A stretch of 64,000 nt of DNA, taken from Oasisia sp. SBJ-2009 (Eukaryota; Annelida; Polychaeta; Sabellida; Siboglinidae). The first letter of the stretch is position 1, and each line of letters begins with the position of its first letter. The position numbers and the translations under genes are program-made. A model generated the notes under the pieces. It was given only the letters and a program-made list of their open reading frames with translations. It did no database searches and had not been told where the DNA came from. Location of the stretch: contig OZ024861.1 in assembly GCA_964017155.1 (NCBI GenBank), positions 434,001 through 498,000 on the forward strand. The letters run 5' to 3'. Below, piece after piece: positions 20,961-33,348 of the stretch.

Positions 20961-22765
20961 GAGCGTACGAAATGAGCGATAAACAGTTTGTTTATGCCGA
21001 CCGCGCTGTCTTTTCGACCTCAAAAGTCTGCTAAGACGCGCTGTATATCAAACATAAATATGCGCAAGATGATTATAATTGATAGAACGAACAAAATCAA
21101 GTATCAAATGTTGGCAAAGATAGAGTTATTATACCAAAATTGAGGTGGGCCCGACTTGTACATAAATGCCTAGACTTGCGGGCTCGTACCTTCACGCGCA
21201 CTCTCTCATAAAGGCACGTATACTCTCAATTTGTTTTCAGTATTTCACTATTTGGCACTTATGTACAAGTCGGACCCACCTCAATGTTGCTATTATATCA
21301 GTATTTTTGCCAACATTTGATACTTGATTAAATTAATTTATTCAATTATAATCATCTTGCGCGTATTTATGTTTTATAAACAGCGCGTCTTGGCAAACTT
21401 TTGAGGTCGAAAAGACAGCGCGATTTGTGCCAGTCGCAAGCGCAGCGGTGCATGTTACTCCGCTGAGCATACGAAATGAGCGATAAACAGTTTGTTTATG
21501 CCAACCGCGCTGTCTTTTCGACTTCAAAAGTCTGCTAAGACGCGCTGTATATAAAACATAAATATGCGCAAGATGATTATAATTGATAGAATTAACAAAA
21601 TCAAGTATCAAATGTTGACAAAGATACAGTTATAATACCAAAATTGAGGTGGGCCCGACTTGTACATCAATCCCTAGACTTGCGGGCTCGTACCTTCACG
21701 CGCACTCTCTCATAAAAGCACGTATACTCTCAATTTGTTTTCAGTATTTCACTATTTGGCACTTATGTACAAGTCGGACCCACCTCAATGTTGCTATTAT
21801 ATCAGTATTTTTGCCAACATTTGATACTTGATTAAATTAATTCATTCAATTATAATCATCTTGCGCGTATTTATGTTTTATAAACAGCGCGTCTTGGCAA
21901 ACTTTTGAGGTCGAAAAGACAGCGCGATTTGTGCCAGTCGCAAGCGCAGCGGTGCATGTTACTCCGCTGAGCATACGAAATGAGCGATAAACAGTTTGTT
22001 TATGCCGACCGCGCTGTCTTTTCGACCACAAAAGTCTGCTAAGACGCGCTGTATATAAAACATAAATATGCGCAAGATGATTATAATTGATAGAATTAAC
22101 AAAATCAAGTATCAAATGTTGACAAAGATACAGTTATAATACCAAAATTGAGGTGGGCCCGACTTGTACATTAATGCCTAGACTTGCGGGCTCGTACCTT
22201 CACGCGCACTCTCTCATAAAAGCACGTATACTCTCAATTTGTTTTCAGTATTTCACTATTTGGCACTTATGTACAAGTCGGACCCACCTCAATGTTGCTA
22301 TTATATCAGTATTTTTGCCAACATTTGATACTTGATTAAATTAATTTATTCAATTATAATCATCTTGCGCGTATTTATGTTTTATAAACAGCGCGTCTTG
22401 GCAAACTTTTGAGGTCGAAAAGACAGCGCGATTTGTGCCAGTCGCAAGCGCAGCGGTGCATGTTACTCCGCTGAGCATACGAAATGAGCGATAAACAGTT
22501 TGTTTATGCCGACCGCGCTGTCTTTTCGACCTCAAAAGTCTGCTAAGACGCGCTGTTTATAAAACATAAATATGCGCAAGATGAGTATAATTGATAGAAT
22601 TAACAAAATCAAGTATCAAATGTTGACAAAGATACAGTTATAATACCAAAATTGAGGTGGGCCCGACTTGTACATAAATGCCTAGACTTGCGGGCGCGTA
22701 CCTTCACGCGCACTCTCTCATAAACGCACGTATTCTCTCAATTTGTTTTCAGTATTTCACTATTT
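19742..22765 (+). repeat. 6-monomer higher-order repeat, copy C1 (T K T K W M)
   Basis: 3024 bp exactly. Spacers run S2 (AAAGGCACG) after T, S4 after K, S5 after W and S3 after M. One private substitution, CCAACCGCG near 21501 (CCGACCGCG elsewhere), is not shared with C2 to C4. Confidence 0.9.
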
Positions 22766-25700
22766 GGCACTTATGTAGAAGTCGGACCAAACTCAATGTT
22801 GCTATTATATCAGTATTTGTGCCAACATTTGATACTTGATTAAATTAATTCATTCAATAATAATCATCTTGCGCGTATTTATGTTTTATAAACAGCGCGT
22901 CTTGGCAAACTTTTGAGGTCGAAAAGACAGCGCGATTTGTGCCAGTCGCAAGCGCAGCGGTGCATGTTACTCCGCTGAGCGTACGAAATGAGCGATAAAC
23001 AGTTTGTTTATGCCGACCGCGCTGTCTTTTCGACCTCAAAAGTCTGCTAAGACGCGCTGTATATCAAACATAAATATGCGCAAGATGATTATAATTGATA
23101 GAACGAACAAAATCAAGTATCAAATGTTGGCAAAGATAGAGTTATTATACCAAAATTGAGGTGGGCCCGACTTGTACATAAATGCCTAGACTTGCGGGCT
23201 CGTACCTTCACGCGCACTCTCTCATAAAGGCACGTATACTCTCAATTTGTTTTCAGTATTTCACTATTTGGCACTTATGTACAAGTCGGACCCACCTCAA
23301 TGTTGCTATTATATCAGTATTTTTGCCAACATTTGATACTTGATTAAATTAATTTATTCAATTATAATCATCTTGCGCGTATTTATGTTTTATAAACAGC
23401 GCGTCTTGGCAAACTTTTGAGGTCGAAAAGACAGCGCGATTTGTGCCAGTCGCAAGCGCAGCGGTGCATGTTACTCCGCTGAGCATACGAAATGAGCGAT
23501 AAACAGTTTGTTTATGCCGACCGCGCTGTCTTTTCGACTTCAAAAGTCTGCTAAGACGCGCTGTATATAAAACATAAATATGCGCAAGATGATTATAATT
23601 GATAGAATTAACAAAATCAAGTATCAAATGTTGACAAAGATACAGTTATAATACCAAAATTGAGGTGGGCCCGACTTGTACATCAATCCCTAGACTTGCG
23701 GGCTCGTACCTTCACGCGCACTCTCTCATAAAAGCACGTATACTCTCAATTTGTTTTCAGTATTTCACTATTTGGCACTTATGTACAAGTCGGACCCACC
23801 TCAATGTTGCTATTATATCAGTATTTTTGCCAACATTTGATACTTGATTAAATTAATTAATTCAATTATAATCATCTTGCGCGTATTTATGTTTTATAAA
23901 CAGCGCGTCTTGGCAAACTTTTGAGGTCGAAAAGACAGCGCGATTTGTGCCAGTCGCAAGCGCAGCGGTGCATGTTACTCCGCTGAGCGTACGAAATGAG
24001 CGATAAACAGTTTGTTTATGCCGACCGCGCTGTCTTTTCGACCTCAAAAGTCTGCTAAGACGCGCTGTATATCAAACATAAATATGCGCAAGATGATTAT
24101 AATTGATAGAACGAACAAAATCAAGTATCAAATGTTGGCAAAGATAGAGTTATTATACCAAAATTGAGGTGGGCCCGACTTGTACATAAATGCCTAGACT
24201 TGCGGGCTCGTACCTTCACGCGCACTCTCTCATAAAGGCACGTATACTCTCAATTTGTTTTCAGTATTTCACTATTTGGCACTTATGTACAAGTCGGACC
24301 CACCTCAATGTTGCTATTATATCAGTATTTTTGCCAACATTTGATACTTGATTAAATTAATTTATTCAATTATAATCATCTTGCGCGTATTTATGTTTTA
24401 TAAACAGCGCGTCTTGGCAAACTTTTGAGGTCGAAAAGACAGCGCGATTTGTGCCAGTCGCAAGCGCAGCGGTGCATGTTACTCCGCTGAGCATACGAAA
24501 TGAGCGATAAACAGTTTGTTTATGCCGACCGCGCTGTCTTTTCGACTTCAAAAGTCTGCTAAGACGCGCTGTATATAAAACATAAATATGCGCAAGATGA
24601 TTATAATTGATAGAATTAACAAAATCAAGTATCAAATGTTGACAAAGATACAGTTATAATACCAAAATTGAGGTGGGCCCGACTTGTACATCAATCCCTA
24701 GACTTGCGGGCTCGTACCTTCACGCGCACTCTCTCATAAAAGCACGTATACTCTCAATTTGTTTTCAGTATTTCACTATTTGGCACTTATGTACAAGTCG
24801 GACCCACCTCAATGTTGCTATTATATCAGTATTTTTGCCAACATTTGATACTTGATTAAATTAATTCATTCAATTATAATCATCTTGCGCGTATTTATGT
24901 TTTATAAACAGCGCGTCTTGGCAAACTTTTGAGGTCGAAAAGACAGCGCGATTTGTGCCAGTCGCAAGCGCAGCGGTGCATGTTACTCCGCTGAGCATAC
25001 GAAATGAGCGATAAACAGTTTGTTTATGCCGACCGCGCTGTCTTTTCGACCACAAAAGTCTGCTAAGACGCGCTGTATATAAAACATAAATATGCGCAAG
25101 ATGATTATAATTGATAGAATTAACAAAATCAAGTATCAAATGTTGACAAAGATACAGTTATAATACCAAAATTGAGGTGGGCCCGACTTGTACATTAATG
25201 CCTAGACTTGCGGGCTCGTACCTTCACGCGCACTCTCTCATAAAAGCACGTATACTCTCAATTTGTTTTCAGTATTTCACTATTTGGCACTTATGTACAA
25301 GTCGGACCCACCTCAATGTTGCTATTATATCAGTATTTTTGCCAACATTTGATACTTGATTAAATTAATTTATTCAATTATAATCATCTTGCGCGTATTT
25401 ATGTTTTATAAACAGCGCGTCTTGGCAAACTTTTGAGGTCGAAAAGACAGCGCGATTTGTGCCAGTCGCAAGCGCAGCGGTGCATGTTACTCCGCTGAGC
25501 ATACGAAATGAGCGATAAACAGTTTGTTTATGCCGACCGCGCTGTCTTTTCGACCTCAAAAGTCTGCTAAGACGCGCTGTTTATAAAACATAAATATGCG
25601 CAAGATGAGTATAATTGATAGAATTAACAAAATCAAGTATCAAATGTTGACAAAGATACAGTTATAATACCAAAATTGAGGTGGGCCCGACTTGTACATT

Positions 25701-26293
25701 AATGCCTAGACTTGCGGGCTCGTACCTTCACGCGCACTCTCTCATAAAAGCACGTATACTCTCAATTTGTTTTCAGTATTTCACTATTTGGCACTTATGT
25801 ACAAGTCGGACCCACCTCAATGTTGCTATTATATCAGTATTTTTGCCAACATTTGATACTTGATTAAATTAATTTATTCAATTATAATCATCTTGCGCGT
25901 ATTTATGTTTTATAAACAGCGCGTCTTGGCAAACTTTTGAGGTCGAAAAGACAGCGCGATTTGTGCCAGTCGCAAGCGCAGCGGTGCATGTTACTCCGCT
26001 GAGCATACGAAATGAGCGATAAACAGTTTGTTTATGCCGACCGCGCTGTCTTTTCGACCTCAAAAGTCTGCTAAGACGCGCTGTTTATAAAACATAAATA
26101 TGCGCAAGATGAGTATAATTGATAGAATTAACAAAATCAAGTATCAAATGTTGACAAAGATACAGTTATAATACCAAAATTGAGGTGGGCCCGACTTGTA
26201 CATAAATGCCTAGACTTGCGGGCGCGTACCTTCACGCGCACTCTCTCATAAACGCACGTATTCTCTCAATTTGTTTTCAGTATTTCACTATTT
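22766..26293 (+). repeat. 6-monomer higher-order repeat, copy C2 enlarged to 7 (T K T K W M M)
   Basis: 3528 bp, one monomer longer than C1. The additional unit is a tandem copy of the S5 spacer plus M monomer at 25177-25680, repeated at 25681-26184. It also carries a private TTAATTAATTC near 23855, which reappears only near 60132. Confidence 0.9.
25177..26184 (+). repeat. Single-monomer tandem duplication (S5 spacer + M, twice)
   Basis: 25177-25680 and 25681-26184 read the same wherever I compared them: CATTAATGCC, GGGCTCG, TTTATTCAATTATA, CTGTTTATAAAA, GATGAGTATAATT. Elsewhere M is always followed by S3 (or S1), never S5. So the internal junction is new and the event is one 504-bp unequal exchange, apparently the freshest in the window. 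Confidence 0.88.
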
Positions 26294-29200
26294 GGCACTT
26301 ATGTAGAAGTCGGACCAAACTCAATGTTGCTATTATATCAGTATTTGTGCCAACATTTGATACTTGATTAAATTAATTCATTCAATAATAATCATCTTGC
26401 GCGTATTTATGTTTTATAAACAGCGCGTCTTGGCAAACTTTTGAGGTCGAAAAGACAGCGCGATTTGTGCCAGTCGCAAGCGCAGCGGTGCATGTTACTC
26501 CGCTGAGCGTACGAAATGAGCGATAAACAGTTTGTTTATGCCGACCGCGCTGTCTTTTCGACCTCAAAAGTCTGCTAAGACGCGCTGTATATCAAACATA
26601 AATATGCGCAAGATGATTATAATTGATAGAACGAACAAAATCAAGTATCAAATGTTGGCAAAGATAGAGTTATTATACCAAAATTGAGGTGGGCCCGACT
26701 TGTACATAAATGCCTAGACTTGCGGGCTCGTACCTTCACGCGCACTCTCTCATAAAGGCACGTATACTCTCAATTTGTTTTCAGTATTTCACTATTTGGC
26801 ACTTATGTACAAGTCGGACCCACCTCAATGTTGCTATTATATCAGTATTTTTGCCAACATTTGATACTTGATTAAATTAATTTATTCAATTATAATCATC
26901 TTGCGCGTATTTATGTTTTATAAACAGCGCGTCTTGGCAAACTTTTGAGGTCGAAAAGACAGCGCGATTTGTGCCAGTCGCAAGCGCAGCGGTGCATGTT
27001 ACTCCGCTGAGCATACGAAATGAGCGATAAACAGTTTGTTTATGCCGACCGCGCTGTCTTTTCGACTTCAAAAGTCTGCTAAGACGCGCTGTATATAAAA
27101 CATAAATATGCGCAAGATGATTATAATTGATAGAATTAACAAAATCAAGTATCAAATGTTGACAAAGATACAGTTATAATACCAAAATTGAGGTGGGCCC
27201 GACTTGTACATCAATCCCTAGACTTGCGGGCTCGTACCTTCACGCGCACTCTCTCATAAAAGCACGTATACTCTCAATTTGTTTTCAGTATTTCACTATT
27301 TGGCACTTATGTACAAGTCGGACCCACCTCAATGTTGCTATTATATCAGTATTTTTGCCAACATTTGATACTTGATTAAATTAATTCATTCAATTATAAT
27401 CATCTTGCGCGTATTTATGTTTTATAAACAGCGCGTCTTGGCAAACTTTTGAGGTCGAAAAGACAGCGCGATTTGTGCCAGTCGCAAGCGCAGCGGTGCA
27501 TGTTACTCCGCTGAGCGTACGAAATGAGCGATAAACAGTTTGTTTATGCCGACCGCGCTGTCTTTTCGACCTCAAAAGTCTGCTAAGACGCGCTGTATAT
27601 CAAACATAAATATGCGCAAGATGATTATAATTGATAGAACGAACAAAATCAAGTATCAAATGTTGGCAAAGATAGAGTTATTATACCAAAATTGAGGTGG
27701 GCCCGACTTGTACATAAATGCCTAGACTTGCGGGCTCGTACCTTCACGCGCACTCTCTCATAAAGGCACGTATACTCTCAATTTGTTTTCAGTATTTCAC
27801 TATTTGGCACTTATGTACAAGTCGGACCCACCTCAATGTTGCTATTATATCAGTATTTTTGCCAACATTTGATACTTGATTAAATTAATTTATTCAATTA
27901 TAATCATCTTGCGCGTATTTATGTTTTATAAACAGCGCGTCTTGGCAAACTTTTGAGGTCGAAAAGACAGCGCGATTTGTGCCAGTCGCAAGCGCAGCGG
28001 TGCATGTTACTCCGCTGAGCATACGAAATGAGCGATAAACAGTTTGTTTATGCCGACCGCGCTGTCTTTTCGACTTCAAAAGTCTGCTAAGACGCGCTGT
28101 ATATAAAACATAAATATGCGCAAGATGATTATAATTGATAGAATTAACAAAATCAAGTATCAAATGTTGACAAAGATACAGTTATAATACCAAAATTGAG
28201 GTGGGCCCGACTTGTACATCAATCCCTAGACTTGCGGGCTCGTACCTTCACGCGCACTCTCTCATAAAAGCACGTATACTCTCAATTTGTTTTCAGTATT
28301 TCACTATTTGGCACTTATGTACAAGTCGGACCCACCTCAATGTTGCTATTATATCAGTATTTTTGCCAACATTTGATACTTGATTAAATTAATTCATTCA
28401 ATTATAATCATCTTGCGCGTATTTATGTTTTATAAACAGCGCGTCTTGGCAAACTTTTGAGGTCGAAAAGACAGCGCGATTTGTGCCAGTCGCAAGCGCA
28501 GCGGTGCATGTTACTCCGCTGAGCATACGAAATGAGCGATAAACAGTTTGTTTATGCCGACCGCGCTGTCTTTTCGACCACAAAAGTCTGCTAAGACGCG
28601 CTGTATATAAAACATAAATATGCGCAAGATGATTATAATTGATAGAATTAACAAAATCAAGTATCAAATGTTGACAAAGATACAGTTATAATACCAAAAT
28701 TGAGGTGGGCCCGACTTGTACATTAATGCCTAGACTTGCGGGCTCGTACCTTCACGCGCACTCTCTCATAAAAGCACGTATACTCTCAATTTGTTTTCAG
28801 TATTTCACTATTTGGCACTTATGTACAAGTCGGACCCACCTCAATGTTGCTATTATATCAGTATTTTTGCCAACATTTGATACTTGATTAAATTAATTTA
28901 TTCAATTATAATCATCTTGCGCGTATTTATGTTTTATAAACAGCGCGTCTTGGCAAACTTTTGAGGTCGAAAAGACAGCGCGATTTGTGCCAGTCGCAAG
29001 CGCAGCGGTGCATGTTACTCCGCTGAGCATACGAAATGAGCGATAAACAGTTTGTTTATGCCGACCGCGCTGTCTTTTCGACCTCAAAAGTCTGCTAAGA
29101 CGCGCTGTTTATAAAACATAAATATGCGCAAGATGAGTATAATTGATAGAATTAACAAAATCAAGTATCAAATGTTGACAAAGATACAGTTATAATACCA

Positions 29201-29317
29201 AAATTGAGGTGGGCCCGACTTGTACATAAATGCCTAGACTTGCGGGCGCGTACCTTCACGCGCACTCTCTCATAAACGCACGTATTCTCTCAATTTGTTT
29301 TCAGTATTTCACTATTT
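26294..29317 (+). repeat. 6-monomer higher-order repeat, copy C3 (T K T K W M)
   Basis: 3024 bp with the same class order and spacers as C1. It appears to be the cleanest consensus copy of the 6-monomer unit; I noticed no private variants. Confidence 0.9.
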
Positions 29318-32300
29318 GGCACTTATGTAGAAGTCGGACCAAACTCAATGTTGCTATTATATCAGTATTTGTGCCAACATTTGATACTTGATTAAATTAA
29401 TTCATTCAATAATAATCATCTTGCGCGTATTTATGTTTTATAAACAGCGCGTCTTGGCAAACTTTTGAGGTCGAAAAGACAGCGCGATTTGTGCCAGTCG
29501 CAAGCGCAGCGGTGCATGTTACTCCGCTGAGCGTACGAAATGAGCGATAAACAGTTTGTTTATGCCGACCGCGCTGTCTTTTCGACCTCAAAAGTCTGCT
29601 AAGACGCGCTGTATATCAAACATAAATATGCGCAAGATGATTATAATTGATAGAACGAACAAAATCAAGTATCAAATGTTGGCAAAGATAGAGTTATTAT
29701 ACCAAAATTGAGGTGGGCCCGACTTGTACATAAATGCCTAGACTTGCGGGCTCGTACCTTCACGCGCACTCTCTCATAAAGGCACGTATACTCTCAATTT
29801 GTTTTCAGTATTTCACTATTTGGCACTTATGTACAAGTCGGACCCACCTCAATGTTGCTATTATATCAGTATTTTTGCCAACATTTGATACTTGATTAAA
29901 TTAATTTATTCAATTATAATCATCTTGCGCGTATTTATGTTTTATAAACAGCGCGTCTTGGCAAACTTTTGAGGTCGAAAAGACAGCGCGATTTGTGCCA
30001 GTCGCAAGCGCAGCGGTGCATGTTACTCCGCTGAGCATACGAAATGAGCGATAAACAGTTTGTTTATGCCGACCGCGCTGTCTTTTCGACTTCAAAAGTC
30101 TGCTAAGACGCGCTGTATATAAAACATAAATATGCGCAAGATGATTATAATTGATAGAATTAACAAAATCAAGTATCAAATGTTGACAAAGATACAGTTA
30201 TAATACCAAAATTGAGGTGGGCCCGACTTGTACATCAATCCCTAGACTTGCGGGCTCGTACCTTCACGCGCACTCTCTCATAAAAGCACGTATACTCTCA
30301 ATTTGTTTTCAGTATTTCACTATTTGGCACTTATGTACAAGTCGGACCCACCTCAATGTTGCTATTATATCAGTATTTTTGCCAACATTTGATACTTGAT
30401 TAAATTAATTCATTCAATTATAATCATCTTGCGCGTATTTATGTTTTATAAACAGCGCGTCTTGGCAAACTTTTGAGGTCGAAAAGACAGCGCGATTTGT
30501 GCCAGTCGCAAGCGCAGCGGTGCATGTTACTCCGCTGAGCGTACGAAATGAGCGATAAACAGTTTGTTTATGCCGACCGCGCTGTCTTTTCGACCTCAAA
30601 AGTCTGCTAAGACGCGCTGTATATCAAACATAAATATGCGCAAGATGATTATAATTGATAGAACGAACAAAATCAAGTATCAAATGTTGGCAAAGATAGA
30701 GTTATTATACCAAAATTGAGGTGGGCCCGACTTGTACATAAATGCCTAGACTTGCGGGCTCGTACCTTCACGCGCACTCTCTCATAAAGGCACGTATACT
30801 CTCAATTTGTTTTCAGTATTTCACTATTTGGCACTTATGTACAAGTCGGACCCACCTCAATGTTGCTATTATATCAGTATTTTTGCCAACATTTGATACT
30901 TGATTAAATTAATTTATTCAATTATAATCATCTTGCGCGTATTTATGTTTTATAAACAGCGCGTCTTGGCAAACTTTTGAGGTCGAAAAGACAGCGCGAT
31001 TTGTGCCAGTCGCAAGCGCAGCGGTGCATGTTACTCCGCTGAGCATACGAAATGAGCGATAAACAGTTTGTTTATGCCGACCGCGCTGTCTTTTCGACTT
31101 CAAAAGTCTGCTAAGACGCGCTGTATATAAAACATAAATATGCGCAAGATGATTATAATTGATAGAATTAACAAAATCAAGTATCAAATGTTGACAAAGA
31201 TACAGTTATAATACCAAAATTGAGGTGGGCCCGACTTGTACATCAATCCCTAGACTTGCGGGCTCGTACCTTCACGCGCACTCTCTCATAAAAGCACGTA
31301 TACTCTCAATTTGTTTTCAGTATTTCACTATTTGGCACTTATGTACAAGTCGGACCCACCTCAATGTTGCTATTATATCAGTATTTTTGCCAACATTTGA
31401 TACTTGATTAAATTAATTCATTCAATTATAATCATCTTGCGCGTATTTATGTTTTATAAACAGCGCGTCTTGGCAAACTTTTGAGGTCGAAAAGACAGCG
31501 CGATTTGTGCCAGTCGCAAGCGCAGCGGTGCATGTTACTCCGCTGAGCATACGAAATGAGCGATAAACAGTTTGTTTATGCCGACCGCGCTGTCTTTTCG
31601 ACCACAAAAGTCTGCTAAGACGCGCTGTATATAAAACATAAATATGCGCAAGATGATTATAATTGATAGAATTAACAAAATCAAGTATCAAATGTTGACA
31701 AAGATACAGTTATAATACCAAAATTGAGGTGGGCCCGACTTGTACATCAATCCCTAGACTTGCGGGCTCGTACCTTCACGCGCACTCTCTCATAAAAGCA
31801 CGTATACTCTCAATTTGTTTTCAGTATTTCACTATTTGGCACTTATGTACAAGTCGGACCCACCTCAATGTTGCTATTATATCAGTATTTTTGCCAACAT
31901 TTGATACTTGATTAAATTAATTTATTCAATTATAATCATCTTGCGCGTATTTATGTTTTATAAACAGCGCGTCTTGGCAAACTTTTGAGGTCGAAAAGAC
32001 AGCGCGATTTGTGCCAGTCGCAAGCGCAGCGGTGCATGTTACTCCGCTGAGCATACGAAATGAGCGATAAACAGTTTGTTTATGCCGACCGCGCTGTCTT
32101 TTCGACTTCAAAAGTCTGCTAAGACGCGCTGTATATAAAACATAAATATGCGCAAGATGATTATAATTGATAGAATTAACAAAATCAAGTATCAAATGTT
32201 GACAAAGATACAGTTATAATACCAAAATTGAGGTGGGCCCGACTTGTACATCAATCCCTAGACTTGCGGGCTCGTACCTTCACGCGCACTCTCTCATAAA

Positions 32301-33348
32301 AGCACGTATACTCTCAATTTGTTTTCAGTATTTCACTATTTGGCACTTATGTACAAGTCGGACCCACCTCAATGTTGCTATTATATCAGTATTTTTGCCA
32401 ACATTTGATACTTGATTAAATTAATTCATTCAATTATAATCATCTTGCGCGTATTTATGTTTTATAAACAGCGCGTCTTGGCAAACTTTTGAGGTCGAAA
32501 AGACAGCGCGATTTGTGCCAGTCGCAAGCGCAGCGGTGCATGTTACTCCGCTGAGCATACGAAATGAGCGATAAACAGTTTGTTTATGCCGACCGCGCTG
32601 TCTTTTCGACCACAAAAGTCTGCTAAGACGCGCTGTATATAAAACATAAATATGCGCAAGATGATTATAATTGATAGAATTAACAAAATCAAGTATCAAA
32701 TGTTGACAAAGATACAGTTATAATACCAAAATTGAGGTGGGCCCGACTTGTACATTAATGCCTAGACTTGCGGGCTCGTACCTTCACGCGCACTCTCTCA
32801 TAAAAGCACGTATACTCTCAATTTGTTTTCAGTATTTCACTATTTGGCACTTATGTACAAGTCGGACCCACCTCAATGTTGCTATTATATCAGTATTTTT
32901 GCCAACATTTGATACTTGATTAAATTAATTTATTCAATTATAATCATCTTGCGCGTATTTATGTTTTATAAACAGCGCGTCTTGGCAAACTTTTGAGGTC
33001 GAAAAGACAGCGCGATTTGTGCCAGTCGCAAGCGCAGCGGTGCATGTTACTCCGCTGAGCATACGAAATGAGCGATAAACAGTTTGTTTATGCCGACCGC
33101 GCTGTCTTTTCGACCTCAAAAGTCTGCTAAGACGCGCTGTTTATAAAACATAAATATGCGCAATATGAGTATAATTGATAGAATTAACAAAATCAAGTAT
33201 CAAATGTTGACAAAGATACAGTTATAATACCAAAATTGAGGTGGGCCCGACTTGTACATAAGTGCCAACACTTGCGGGCGCGTACCTTCACGCGCACTCT
33301 CTCATAAAAGCACGTATACTCTCAATTGTTTTCAGTATTTCACTATTT
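29318..33348 (+). repeat. 6-monomer higher-order repeat, copy C4 enlarged to 8 (T K T K W K W M)
   Basis: 4031 bp. A K-W pair is inserted after the first W. The first W is followed by an S4 spacer (CATCAATCCC near 31747) instead of S5, so the insertion junction lies between the W right arm and its spacer. The terminal M carries CAATATGAGTA (CAAGATGAGTA elsewhere) and is followed by S1, so the copy ends with 503 bp in its last unit. It also serves as the first eight monomers of repeat D1. Confidence 0.87.
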
